DNA of 64,000 nucleotides, taken from positions 434,001 to 498,000 of the forward strand of contig CAWUHX010000004.1 in assembly GCA_963922205.1 (NCBI GenBank). The letters are read 5' to 3'. The notes beneath the pieces were generated by a model that saw only the letters and a list, made by a program, of their open reading frames with translations, did no database searches and was not told the origin of the DNA. Position 1 is the first letter of the stretch. Every line of letters starts with the position of its first letter. Position numbers and translations under genes: made by a program. The DNA is from Romanomermis culicivorax. Its lineage: Eukaryota; Nematoda; Enoplea; Mermithida; Mermithidae. This document shows, piece after piece, positions 32,346 through 44,146 of this stretch.

Positions 32346-33341
32346 CATATATAAACTGGGATAAATTATATTCCAATGAATTACGACAGAGAACAAAAAA
32401 AAATTTAATTCATTATTTTTGTCACTTTTACTAATTTTCACATTTTTTTGTTTTCATTGATTTTTTCTTTTTTATTGGTATTCATTTTTAGTCGTACTTC
32501 TATTTTTTAACATTTTCATTCACCTTTTCTTTTTCATTTCCTAATTATTTTTATTTATTTTTTATTTTCCATGCTATGTTTTTATGTTTCATTACTTTTG
32601 TTCATTTTTCTTTTTTTCTTTCAATTTATGTTAACTCTTTTGTACGCATTTTTTACTTCGATATAGTTTCTTATTTATTTTTTCTCTTTTTTTGTCAATT
32701 TTTTATTATTTTCATTTGTATTTCAATTTTCTGTTTTAATATTTTTTCTGAATGCTCAATAACTTTTCATACGTATGAGACCTATATACGTTTTCCAGGC
32801 CTATCAAAATCTACACTATTTTCTTTTATATTTTGTGCATATAACATGTCAAAAATGGTCCATTTTTTGGTCGTTTTCTCCAGAAATTTTTTTCCTTCCA
32901 TTTTCTCAAATTTTTTCATTTCATTTCTTAATTATTTTCATTCATTTTTTAGTTTTTTGTTTATTTATTTTCTATCGGTTTTATTCATTTTTCATTCTTA
33001 TCTATTTTTTCCTTCTCATTTCTTATTTATTTTCATAGGTTCATTTTTTCTTTTCGTTTCCAGCCTATTTTTTCTTCTCATTTCCTAATTATTTATTTTC
33101 ATTTTTATTTTCTATTTTTTTTTTGTTTTTTGCTCCATTACCTTTATTGATTTTTCGTTTTTTTCTCTTTCAATTTAAATTATTTTTTTTGTGCTCATTT
33201 TTAATCGGATTGTTTCTTATTAATTTTTTTCATGAATTTTAGTTTTTTGATTTTTATCTGGTTTCTGCATCATCGTCATCTGCAGAAAAAGTTGTTTCTT
33301 CTGTTGAGATATTTAGAATCTGCATCGATCACTTTATTCAT
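32346..33341. other. T-rich low-complexity region upstream of the F-box-like gene
   Basis: This is an almost uninterrupted T-rich tract (TTTTTCATTTTC-like words). The long hydrophobic frames here come from TTT codons and are not taken as genes. The last 80 bases (TCATCTGCAGAAAAAGTTG) match the sequence at 48707, just before another gene copy, and so are ancestral 5' flank. Confidence 0.5.
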
Positions 33342-35814
33342 ATGGACGACGTCGTCATTATTACGGAAATCTTAAAATATTTCAACTTCCAAAAATTATG
33401 CATAGCAGAGCGAATAAATCCAAATTTCAAAAGTTGCGTCGAATGGGAATTGCATCGGTTAAAATACGTCGATTTTGATCAAATATTTACTGGTTCCTGG
33501 ATAAAAGTTTTGAACAAAATCGGAGTGTATTGTTCCGGCCTGCGTCATTTAAAAAATTATGACAGTGTGATGTCTTTTGTGGTTGAGAAACAGTGCTTGG
33601 ATTCGCCTGATCCATTTACAGAAGAGGATTTTAAAGAAAATTTCTTTATCCTTCTTCGTAGTTTAGAAAAACTGACATGTTTGGAAATTGATTCAAGTTT
33701 TATTAAAATATTCGGCTGGGAAAGTGCATTGAGTTTTGTGGAAAATGCTCGCAATTTGAAGCAACTTAGAGCAGCTATCGGCGGGAATGAAATATCCAAC
33801 AATGAACTGCAAGGGAGAATAAATGAAGTTGTTATTGGCTATTCCGCCTTGACGAAATGGATTGATTTATCATCATGTCGAAATTTGACTGATTTCACAC
33901 TGAGATTATATGGAACAATGGACAGTGCAGATGTTGTTGTTCAACTTGTTGTTTTTCAGTTGTTCAACGTTACGATTCATGGATTGATTTATCATCAAGT
34001 CGAAATTTGACTGATTTCACACTGACATTATGACATGACAACAATGAACTTTTCAAAATATGAACAATTGTATGCATTGCTGGATGTTAATTTGAATTTA
34101 GAAAGTTTGGACATTGCTACAGTATCACATGATAATCTTCAGCTGGTCGAAAAGTTGATGAGATTGCCAAAATTAAAGCGTTTGTCTTCAGACATTCGTC
34201 AGCTGGATGGCGATTTACCTTATCACAGAATTAAAAAAGATTTATTTTTCGTTACTTTGCGAAATATTAAGGTTGGCTGTGGAAACTTCGAGAGTGACGC
34301 AAAATTCGTTGCTTTTCTACTATCCCGTAGTCCCCTGTTGAAAGAATTTTCCTTGCACGTATTTCCTCCAAATTAGGCGTTTTATCGCATTATTTTCGAC
34401 AAAGTCCCCCTTTATGATCAAATTGAAATTTTCAAATTAGACTATTCGTCAGCTCCAGATGGTGTACAGTCGTTTATTTGCAACGAAATATCAAAAATGG
34501 TTAATGTAAAGCACTTTTCGATAAATCATGACGGTTTTTACTCCGATGATATTGGAAAGATCAGCGAATTAAGGAAATTAAAATTGTAAGTTCCCATTCT
34601 GCTAATTCTATTGATATTGGCTAAATTTTTATTTCGCGATGAAAAGCCAAAAGAATAATTTTGTCTTTCATCTTGTTCAGAAAATCATGGTGATCATTCT
34701 TCATCTATGCTGTGTTAGCGAAAACGATTCCTGAGCGCATGGAATGCTGCTGTAGAGTGACCAATTTCAACACAAGAGACAAAAAATGCGTGACTTTGTG
34801 ATAAAATTAACATAAATGAACAAGAACAAGCCTCAAGGGTCATTTATGCTTGACTTTTCCAACAGAACGGAGCGAAATGCAGTACACACAACATCACCGA
34901 ACCGAAGGGAAATTTTCGTTTCATTTTCGGTTGGAGGTTACCTTCGGTCATTTTCTAGAAAATTATAGTCATCCTTTGCGATTTTCGAAGTGCATTTTCA
35001 GACAAAAGGAAAATTTGTTTTGTTGGAGCTTATATTATAAGAAATTTCAATTATCCTTTCCGATCGAAAGTGCATTTTCAGGCTGAACGTTTCAAGGTGT
35101 TGGCGATCTGGTCTGTTCCGTCGAAAAAGACAAGCATAAATTACCCTTAAGCCTAAGAACTAGCTACTTGAAACAGAAAAACGACCATCTGCCCAAAAGT
35201 AACATGAACTACGGTGTTTTGCCTGTCATGTGCATCATTACTACAATTTGCATGTGTTTAACTGCTATAAAACCTGCATCCTGTTTTTTTAATTTGAGTC
35301 GATCGTTGAAGGTGGTAAGCTTGAACTGTTTTTTAATTCTTAAATTCTTTCCAGTCAGCGTTGGCGAGCAAAGCATGCTGCAGCTTTGAAAATGATGAGT
35401 TCCAACTCTTCACTGGACGGTATGCATTTACAAGATATTGAATATGCTTCCCCACAATCGTTCGACCTCATTTTGGATCAATGTCCAAATTTACGTTATT
35501 TTGCCGTCGACATCCTGAATGCCGAACAAATCCGGAAATTGCCCCTTAAAGCGCCCAACTTGCAATGTCTCTTGATAGGCAACTGTTCAAGGAGGGACTT
35601 ATCCCCAATCAAAGACGCAGTTCAAAATTTGCCAAATTTACGTCAATTATTCATTCCTGCGGTGGTGTACTTTTTATTGTTACGACTCGAGCCGGTGAAA
35701 CGTTTGTCCAGGCAAAAAAGATTATCAATCATTACCGACTGGCATTGCCGTTCTCCAGACGACTTGATCAATGAATGGATTCATCTTTGCTGCCAAGAAA
35801 ACCCATCCACCTAA
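33342..35814 (+). pseudogene. F-box/LRR-like family gene, longest copy, probably broken
   Basis: The first exon starts MDDVVIITEILKYFNF, an F-box-like motif (about residues 5-45), then continues through SLEKLTCLEID into leucine-rich stretches. A 122-bp tandem duplication (from 33858, repeated from 33980) shifts the frame and creates a stop at 34008-34010. The frame resumes at 34035 and meets a TAG at 34374-34376, after which it is open again to a donor GTAAGT at 34586. The last exon (35355-35814) follows the acceptor TTCTTTCCAG in matching phase and ends with the family tail QENPST. The intron (34586-35354) is 769 bp. F-box/LRR proteins recruit substrates to SCF ubiquitin ligases; this is family knowledge, not shown here. 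Two independent lesions suggest a pseudogene, although an unrecognised intron could bypass the first. Confidence 0.6.
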
Positions 35815-36269
35815 AATATTGGAACATCGAGAAACTTTGGGCGTCTTTTTCTTTTATATCAGAATTTTTTCCCTTAGTTAGTTCGTAAACATGTTGTTCC
35901 AATTGGCATATGTCCCATTATTTTGTTTGCAATTGCATCAATGTACTGCGAATTTTTCACAGAACGGTTCAGTTTTGTAATCATTTTCACCAAAAAAACT
36001 TTCTGAAAAAGCAAAATTCTTCTCATAAAATTGAAGTTAAACCTAGAAAAGAAACCTAGTAAAAAAAAGTAATCAAAAAATACTTGACAAAAATTCATAA
36101 ACTGAAAAAATATAAATTAAAATGGATAGACAAAAAATAACTAAATATTCAATAAAAAACTGGAGAAAAACAGATAAAAAAAGACAAAAGTAAAAATAAG
36201 TGAAAATGAAGAAATAACAAAAGGGAAAAACATATAAGAAATACAAATACCGAAATCGCGATTTTTAAA
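35815..36269. repeat. Downstream flank of the F-box-like gene
   Basis: About 35815-36060 matches 1540-1790 closely (TTAGTTAGTTCGTAAACATG, then CAGAACGGTTCAG), so the duplicated unit includes at least 250 bp of 3' flank here. The homology then gives way to A-rich sequence. Confidence 0.6.
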
Positions 36270-37655
36270 ACTAAAAACCAAAGCTCAACAAAAAAACAAA
36301 AAAAGAAAAAGAAAAAATGAGTAAAAACAGACAGCTAGCAAAAGAATAGGAGAATTTGGAAGAAAACACATGAAACTAAAAAAACAAAAAATACGATAAC
36401 TGAAAAAACACGAAAACATAAGAAGAAAAAACAAATATAAAAAACCAAAAAAGCATGAAATTATGAGAAAAAACATAAAAAATAAAAATTTTGCAGGAAT
36501 ATGTGCACTGCCTTTCCCCTTGAACTCCTGCGGGGCATGTGGCCTGGCCCCTCACAATGTGTCGCACTTAATGCTCATTTTAGTAGTCAATATTTTAATC
36601 AAATTGTTGAAAAGATTCCAATAAACAGCACAATCTGCAAGAATATGTGCGGTGCCTTATCCCTTGACCTTCTGCAGGGCATGTGGCCTGACGATTAAAA
36701 ACCACTAAAAGCATTAAGACACAATTCCTGTAAGAATCAACCAATCCCTGTAGCCCTGTGATAAGTAAAAAATTAATCATACCTCGAAAAAACATATTTT
36801 GTACAGTTTTTTGTGCTGAACAACATGCCAGTATACGTTTGATCTAAAAACTAAAATTCATTTTGTAACATCAATCCAAAGATTAAAATTTTTTTGCAGT
36901 TTTTGAAATTTTAGGTCATAATCCTTGAAGGCCAATAGGAAGGGCCCTCCACAGGATTTTTTCATAGGGGGGTGGACTAGGCTTTTTTACTGAATAGCCC
37001 CAAAAAATGTTGATTTTATGCCAATATATTCTGTGCATGCTGCCTTGTGCACGTCCCTACCTGTAGGTGTTCAGGTATGCAATGTGGATCAATAATTATT
37101 TGTCAGTATATGTATCAATGCTTAGGGTACATGCTTGCAAAATATACCCATATGTAGCATTAATATTATGCTTTATACTACACTTTAAATTCCAATTTTT
37201 AGCAGTTATCAATGACTCCAATTCACGCATTTTTGTATCCTCTAAAGTCAAACAATGAGTGTCTTTGATTAAACTCCACTATGTTATGGCCGGACTTCTT
37301 GGCCACATACGCACAAAGTTTTATCAAAATGAAAAAAACATTGGGTGTGCTACAGTGAAGCGAGTGGAAGTCATTTTTGAATCAAATTATTAAATTTTTT
37401 GTTTCAAAATGAAGTCATTCACCCAAAATTCTAATAATCCAACTGAAACTTTTTTACATTGCAGGCTGACATCTTGGCTATTTACCCATAAGGTTTGGTC
37501 ATAATATCGTTATCACTTACATGGGAAATTACACAAAGTGAAATGTATATTTGATTTTGTTGGAAAACCTTCTGGTACAATATGGTGTTCCATCTAATGG
37601 AAATATTAATTCTAGTCCAAATCGACTACATTGTAGCCACATTGTAGCACAACCA
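36270..37655 (+). repeat. Dispersed ~1.35-kb repeat, copy 1 (inverted relative to 44147-45500)
   Basis: It reads as the reverse complement of about 44147-45500. Shared landmarks are ACAGACAGCTAGCAAAAGAA in the A-rich part, GGCCTGGCCCCTCACAATGT near 36540, and the words around TATGTGGC and GGCCACATAC near 37300. No coding frame is convincing. It ends near 37655, where the sequence switches to the protease end of the third LTR element. Confidence 0.65.
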
Positions 37656-40600
37656 CATATACTTTGAAATTTAAAATGGCGTGGATATCTGGGTGCGCGA
37701 GGAAATCGGTTCCAATGATGCATTGATCGTTTCCATCGTCGTCAAGGATTACGCATTTGATCATGTGCTCTCCGAACGCGGATTCCATCGTAACGACTAC
37801 TGGGCCGTGAGCGTTGACGACGGCGCCGTCGGCTACTTTAATTTTTCCACAGATCGGGAGTTGGAGCGATTGCTTGTCAAAAGCGCGTTTGACTAATCCT
37901 GATGACAGGACGGAACATTGGGCACCTGTATCGATGAGCGCGTGTGCTTTAACGGCTCCAATTTTGATTGGAATTTGAAAGGCCCTCGTAGAAGGGTACT
38001 TGCGGACAAACGATTTAGAAGATGGCGTGAGGTTATCAATTTGACAAACGGACGAGCGGATGTGGCAGGGGTCTTGAAAAGCGCGGCTTGTTGCCTTGTA
38101 ACAGACGATGCCGGGGCTAACGATGGGCGCGGCGGAAGCGATTTCTTTGGATGGAATAACCATATTGGCCGTTGACGTTGATTGATTGCTAACGCGTGTT
38201 TCGAGCGCGGGTATTGGCGCCGTATTTGGTGCCGGAAGGGCGGGTAGGGTTATTTGTAACTCTGAAGATTGGGAGCTAGCGCGCGATGAATCTGTCGGCG
38301 TCATGACGTATGGAGTCAGTACCGCGTTGTAATGGATATGTTGTTCCCACGGCGCCGGAAATTGATGGTTCGGGTAAACGGCGTAGGTGTTCTGAACAAA
38401 ATCATGTGGGCGCTGTATAGGGTTACCTTCATAAAAATGGTTTCGCGCGCGGCGGGCGTAGTTCGTGCCTCTTTGGGGCGGTCCTCCGCGGCGGGGTCGC
38501 CAATCGTGCTGTCCACGGACGTCGTTCGAATTGTTTCGGAAGTCAATTTGCCGTTGTTGGGCGGCGTAATTTGGGCGGTTTGATTCAAGTCGGGTGGACT
38601 GTTGAGCATTCTGCCGCTTGAGCCAGACGCAGTCTTCGGTGTTGTGGGTGCGGGATTTGTGGGCGTCGCACCAAAGACCTGTAGGTTGCGTCGTGCGTGC
38701 ACAGTCTCTGCTAGCAGATCAGTCGAAGCGATTTGCGTACGGCTCTCTATTTTGAGTTTGATGGCGTGGGCTTTGTTGTCTATTATTGGATATCGTTTCT
38801 TCGGGGCGTTGTCGGGATTTTCGTTCTGCATAGTCGTGGTCGTATCATTGAATTAATTGTTCCAATAGCATCTCCGTGCGCGGCGGCTGCGGCGGGGGTG
38901 GCTCAATCGCTTGTGGTTGAAAGGAGACGAGTTTAGTGGGTTGCGGCGCCGAGCTTTGCATCCTACGGTCCATTGAGGGAGAGTGCTCGCGGTAGCAGTT
39001 TTGAGGACGGTCCATGCTGCGGCGGCGTTCAAAACGGCGGTCAAATGATTGCGGTGACTTCGGTGGTGGTGCATCCTGATCGGCTTGATTTACAAGAATG
39101 GGTCGTTCCGCTTTTCCGATTTCGGCTTTAGTTGCATTGAGGACACTACGGGCTTTAGCTACGGCGTCGGCCAATTGTTGAACATTCGTGAAGCCTTTTG
39201 CTCGTTCGCCAATTGTTAGTTGGTAGAAAACAGGCATTTTGGTCAAAAAGGTGTCAATTACTTGTTTGTGCCGGAAAGTTTGATCTTCATGCTGATACAA
39301 TAATTGTACATAAGTCATTACCTTACTCAGAAACGCAGCGGGTTCTTCTCCAACTTCTGGGGTGATTGACGCGAGTTCGCGTTTAAGAGTCATCGGGTTG
39401 CAATCGGGCGCCAATTGAAACATGAGTAAGTGTTTGGCGTCTTCGTACCACCTCATATCTTGGATCATATCGCTCGGCGTATCGCGGGTGAGTCGGCGGA
39501 GGGCACTCATCTTCACGTGATTGGAGGCATCGTAACCGAACTCATTTTCCAGCCAGATGAAGAAGCGTAACAGGCGTTTATTTGTTGCAGCGCCGTCGAT
39601 TATCAGCGGGTGCATATTGTCAAAGATTGTTTTGATGCGGCTATCTTCCTCACGATGAGACGTGCGCGGCATGTCGTACCGAGGGTGCGGGTGTTCATAA
39701 TAATCCTCGGGTGGGTAATCTGAGAAACCGAACTGGTTTGCCACGGGCGGTGGGCGTCTTTGAAGCGCGGAACGGTGTAGGTCCTCGTCGGCGCACGTAG
39801 TGCGGGCGAATTCCTTATTATATAGGGTATCCGTCGACGGTGCTTTGGGTTTGACTTGGTTCGGTAGCCTGCCAAAGACTGGAGCCGGTTCAGTTTCACG
39901 GAGAGTTTCGTTTGGGATATAAATATCTCTTGTTTCCTCGCCGTGAAACCGTGAGGACACCAGCGGCGGTCTTGGTGTAGGCGGATTATGCGCATGCGTT
40001 GCGGCGGCGGTTGTGAAAATCAATTGTTGCATTTGCTCAGCGAGTGCGGCGAAACGCGGGTTAGTGGCTTTTGTTTGTTCTTGAATTTCGCGTTGGACGC
40101 GTAATTGCTGGGCTTGGAATTGGTCGGAGACGGCGCTGATAATTTGATCGATGGTTTGTACCGTAGGAACATTGTTGGTTATGCGCACGGCGGCGGTGTT
40201 GAGTTGGTCCAGCGCGTCGCGTGCTTCAATCCGAAAATTTTGAACTTCATTGGCGTTTGCGATGGCTAGGCTGCTGCGGTGATCATTTACTGAAGCACGG
40301 GTGGCGGCTGGGGCTTGCGGTGGTTCGATATTGACGAAGGATTCGGAGGAGTCGGTTCTGGCGACAATTTGGTCATTATTGCTTCGAGTCCGCGCGTTTG
40401 GCGGCAGCATTTGCGATGCGGGTGGCGCGTTAAGGCGATTTTCGGCGGCGGTAAGGAGGTTTTGATTTAGAGACCGCGGGGGTTGGGAATTGATCGTCGC
40501 CGCGGTTGCGGGAATGAGCGGTACTTGCGGTTGTGCTGTCCCGTCTGGCGCGGGAGTGCTGAAATTAGACAAGGGCGGATTATGGGGCGGGAGGCTTACC

Positions 40601-40755
40601 GTGGGTACCGCTGTCAATTGCGTAATATTTGATGGTCGCGGCAACAGCATCTGATCAAAACTTAGGGTGCGGCGTGCGGCTGTGGCGGCGTTCGGAGAAC
40701 TAGATCGCGACGGAAATCGAGTGAAATCCGGCGGTGTGTGGCTTACCGTTGGCAT
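37656..40755 (-). pseudogene. Gag and retropepsin of the third LTR family, interrupted and truncated
   Basis: The first ATG in frame is at 40755-40753. A Pro/Gln-rich N-terminal part is followed by a capsid-like helical region (about 39650-39110). A knuckle with the arrangement C-x2-H-x5-H-x4-C lies near 38630-38670, and a retropepsin domain (ALIDTGAQCSVL, then CIIGTDFL) near 37700-37890. All parts are in one frame, but two TGA codons break it, at 38847-38845 and 38721-38719. The frame ends in unrelated repeat sequence. Similar gag-protease architecture is known in Ty3/gypsy elements; without RT the family cannot be fixed. Two stops in the nucleocapsid region and the missing pol indicate a dead copy. 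Confidence 0.75.
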
Positions 40756-40873
40756 CTTTTTTCGCAAGGTATAATAACCTCTTTTGTACTGTTTGGCGCA
40801 GCTATGGCGGGGTCGAATTTTGAACTCTTTGGGTTTTTTCAGATGCAACGCAACAGCGGGGAGCGGCAATGTA

Positions 40874-40891
40874 CAATCCAAACGGTCACCA
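40874..40891 (-). other. Primer-binding-site-like sequence of the third LTR family
   Basis: One base inside the LTR the minus strand reads TGGTGACCGTTTGGATTG, starting with the TGG expected for a tRNA CCA end. The tRNA was not identified. Confidence 0.5.
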
Positions 40892-40892
40892 G

Positions 40893-41486
40893 TGTTGTAT
40901 CTCGCAGTTTGGTCGGGGCGGAGATGATGCCGCGGGAGCAGGATTGGGATTCCGAGGTTGCGTCCTTAATGTACGTGCGTCCCACACCCATGTTTACCCG
41001 ATAACCTAATTACTAGTACTTAAACCCCGACGATAATTAACCCAACAATTAAAGAAAACCCAGTTTCTTTAATTGTCTCACTTATCACTCAATACCAAAA
41101 AGGGGCGAGGGAGTTTTCCTATCTATTTACTATTGCGCAATACAATAGGAACTTACGTGACAAAAAACGAGACGGGCAAGACGAAGAAAAAAATAATAAC
41201 AATAAATCGACTCCCACGCGCGGGCGAGAAAAGAGACGAGAAGGCCTGGTGGGAGGCAACTAACATGTGCTAGTGGAGGCCGACGGGGCACACAACTAGT
41301 AGAAAATAAGACACACAAAAATAGACGTCAATCAATAATGGAGAGAGAGACCAGCGCACGCGTACCGACGTGTGCTACAGTAAGATGGCTGCTGGTGGTC
41401 CGCTTTGCTCTCTCCACTTGCCACCTGCGGGCCTGTGACGCGTTTTGACAAAACAATAAAAAATCGGCGGAAAACACACTACAACA
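40893..41486 (-). repeat. 5' LTR of the third LTR family
   Basis: Its tips are TGTTGTA and TACAACA. The 594 bp match the solo LTR at 24770-25361 in opposite orientation over their whole length. The junction with flanking sequence at 41486/41487 is sharp, because the flank continues a repeat known from 20313. Confidence 0.85.
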
Positions 41487-41934
41487 GGATCCTATTAGTG
41501 TTTTTGCAAAAACGCATCTTGAATCTATAGGTGCAAATTCTTGCCGGCAAGAATGCAAATTCTTGGTTGCTTGTCAAGTTTTCGAATTGTAGTTTGTCCA
41601 ACTGAAAATTCATGAAATTCACTGAAAAATTAAACCTTCTGTTTTGGAAATGAACGTTGAAAAGATTCATTTTTCAGCATTCTAGAGTATCAAATGGTCA
41701 CTTTACACAAATTTTTATTCCGAGTGTAAACAAGCGTATTTTCGTGATTTTTTGTTGAACGGGTTTTCGACTGCGGGGAATTCAGTTCCCAATCACTTTA
41801 CTCAAAAAATTATTTCAAGTGTAAACAAATGTATTTCTACGATTTTTAGAAAGCAGGGGTTTTTGGCTATGGAGAATTCGATGGATGCAGTTACGCCACA
41901 CAAAAAATCTCTCAAGTGTAAATAAGGCTATTTC
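41487..41934 (+). repeat. Second copy of the satellite-bearing repeat
   Basis: It matches about 20313-20770: the same GGATCCTATTAGTG start, the same GCAAATTCTTGCCGG block, then two to three ~97-bp satellite units. It is broken on the left by the LTR element. Confidence 0.7.
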
Positions 41935-42225
41935 AAATACATACTTTTTTCTGGAAGAATGTTATGGGCAAAATTCAAAGATTTTGTTCTCGTCTGCATC
42001 ATTTGAAAAATTTAAACTTGCTCTGGAAAAAGGGATTTGATTGATTCACCTGAGCCATTGATAGTTGCGAATTTTACTGAAAATTTCCTTATCCTTCTTC
42101 CAAGTTTACAAAAATTAATATGTTTGAAAATGTACTCATTTTTTGTGATTCATTTCAATTGGGAAAATGCATTGGATTTTGCGGAAAATTCTCGTAATTT
42201 GCGGAAAATTAAGGCCCTGTCATAC
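41935..42225 (+). pseudogene. F-box-like gene fragment
   Basis: The segment matches residues about 50-160 of the F-box-like family (TTTTTCTGGAAGAATGTTAT as at 24447; then LILLPSLQKLICL and NWENALDFAENSRNLR). The F-box start and the C-terminal part are missing, and a stop with a frame change lies near 42035. It joins satellite sequence directly on the left. Confidence 0.65.
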
Positions 42226-42334
42226 TTCATTGCGCGTTCATTCAATTGGGCAATGAAACCACCGCACATTTATCCATGTTTTCAACTGGCTTGCACAACA
42301 CAGCAATGCAATTATTATAATCCTAACTGACAGG

Positions 42335-43975
42335 TTGACAAAAATCAAGGCAGAACATACCACAGTCAACACAGCTTTTTGGCAATCTGACAATGCTAGT
42401 TGTTTTCATGGCTCCCCAACCTTGCTCATGGTGCCAACAATAGCTCTGAAAACAGCTGTGACTATCAAGAACTTGGACTTCTCTGAACCTCAATTCAGTA
42501 GAGGCTCATGTGACTGAATTGCTGCACTAATAAAGAGGCAAGTTCGATTGTTTTTAGATAAAAACCCTAGGTGTGCAACTGCTGAAAAATTCATCAGGTG
42601 TGCTATGACACATGCGAAGGTCAAGGGATTATCATTCATCACTGACAATCTGGAAACCCACACAAGAAGATGGATCTTAAAGTAGTCAGTATCAAGAGCT
42701 ACTTCAATTTTCAGATCACATCTACTGAAATCAAGGCGACTAAAGCTTACAAGGTTGGTACCGGAAGCATATTGAAGACGAAAATATTGAATTTTGAACA
42801 GTTGTGGTCCATGAAGACCAGCCAGAGGTTGCACCCCTTCAAACATCACAGTTCTGGATTGCCATTAATCCAAAAATCACAACCGTCAACATTGAAGAAG
42901 AATATGAAGATCTTTTAGCTGCCACTCATGAGCCATATAGTATGGAAAGCAGTGCCTTCAACTGTCCTGTAGAAGGCTGTATAAAGGCTTTTGGTGTTCA
43001 TTGCAACTTGTTGCAGTATCTTATTTTGGGTAACCACAAACTAATGCCACAGCAAACAAGTTTACATGATATGGCAATACAAACTTATAGTAGAACATTA
43101 GAAAAAGTTGGAATAATACATGTAATTGGGGGGAAGTGCTATGGCACCCCCCCCCCCGGAAATCGTCGACCATATGGCTAGCCAGATGGTAGCCGTATAG
43201 ACCCCATACTTTTGCTCGGAAAAATACTGAAAAATGTCATTTTTGACAAAAAAATTATAATTTTTGAACGAAAAATGGTAAAAAATTTGAATTTTCTCGG
43301 CGCTTTGCGCCATAAATACATTTTTTTGGACTTTATAGGGAAAAATTACTATTTTTTTGAACTGTTTTCAGACTTTTTTCGTGAAAAAATCAAATTTTTT
43401 TCCTTGAGAGACTCCTCCCCCAAAAATTTTGGGAATTACTGACCCCTGGCCCCAAAAAAGTCGCCCAACCTCCCCCAGACCTCGGGGCTCTGTTACAGGT
43501 ATGGTTTGATTCACCCCTGGCTAGCCTGAAGTTCAAGAACCTCTTCAATTGTTTTATGAAACTGACTAGTTTGATGTTATGGAAAGAGGTTGGCCTTTAA
43601 AGGAACATAGGATATTCAGTCCCTTGACAGAAAAACAACATGGATACTTGCTAGAAAAACACAATGGTGGCATTGCAAATCCTAAAAAATTCAATGCTGA
43701 AGTTGTTGTTGAAGAAATGAGGGGGAACCCATCTTTTCTCAGATCTGACTTCCTCACACAAAAAAAAATTACTGGATTCTGGGCTAGGGAAGCCAGCCAT
43801 AGTCGGATAGAACATACTACATTTTATCGTAGCAACCTGGAAGGAGAATGTGGAGTTAAAGATGAAGAAGAACCCTATGAGGATCGAGTAATGTTTGATC
43901 CTCATTTAGAATATAAAAGTGAAATACCAAAAACAGATTCTTTTGAATTACTTTCAATAATTAGTGTGTAGATCT
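42335..43975 (+). pseudogene. Broken C2H2 zinc-finger gene, probably of transposon origin
   Basis: Blocks in order are: QSDNASCFHG followed by FSEPQFSRGSCD (about 42380-42515), a stop, IKRQVRLFLDKN (about 42535-42570), further stops and frame changes, a C-x4-C finger-like segment CPVEGCIKAFG (about 42963-42996), and, after the MITE at 43115-43503, WPLKEHRIFSPLTEKQHGYL and FLTQKKITGFWARE (43588-43790). I recall this order from large C2H2 proteins that are multicopy in many animal genomes and look like transposon proteins; the exact family name is not certain. Several stops plus the MITE insertion make it non-functional. Confidence 0.6.
43115..43503. mobile_element. MITE, CATACCTGTAA family, copy C, inside the C2H2 pseudogene
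   Basis: The left end is AATACATGTAA (43115-43125) and the right end TTACAGGTATG (43493-43503). The flanks GTTGGAAT (43107-43114) and GTTTGATT (43504-43511) match at six of eight bases. The interior carries poly-C and poly-G runs and shares long blocks with copy D in inverse orientation (CATATGGCTAGCCA, ACCTCGGGGCTC). Confidence 0.65.
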
Positions 43976-44146
43976 GAATCTTTAAAAATGTCATCTGGTT
44001 TAGAACAAATATTACTATGGGATTCAATTGAATTTTATATTGAGCTCTTATGATCTGAAAATGATCCAGAGTTTATCAGTTTTTGTTGAAAATTCGAACA
44101 ATCTCTCCTCTTATAGTTAAGCAAAAGAACATGGCTTTTCTAGTTT

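Larger units (their letters stand above)
37656..41486 (-). mobile_element. Truncated LTR retrotransposon (third family)
   Basis: On the minus strand it has a 594-bp LTR (41486-40893), a primer-binding-site-like sequence, gag and a retropepsin domain, then stops abruptly near 37656 at a copy of an unrelated repeat. RT, RNase H, integrase and the second LTR are missing. A solo LTR of the same family is at 24770-25361. The insertion sits in a copy of the satellite-bearing repeat (41487 onward matches 20313 onward). Confidence 0.8.

Noticed and set aside
32576..33088. A long hydrophobic frame resembling a membrane protein; similar ones at 26280-26702, 45507-45806 and 47412-47742.
   Set aside because: They consist of T-rich low-complexity DNA whose TTT and TTC codons mimic membrane segments; no domain or splice support.
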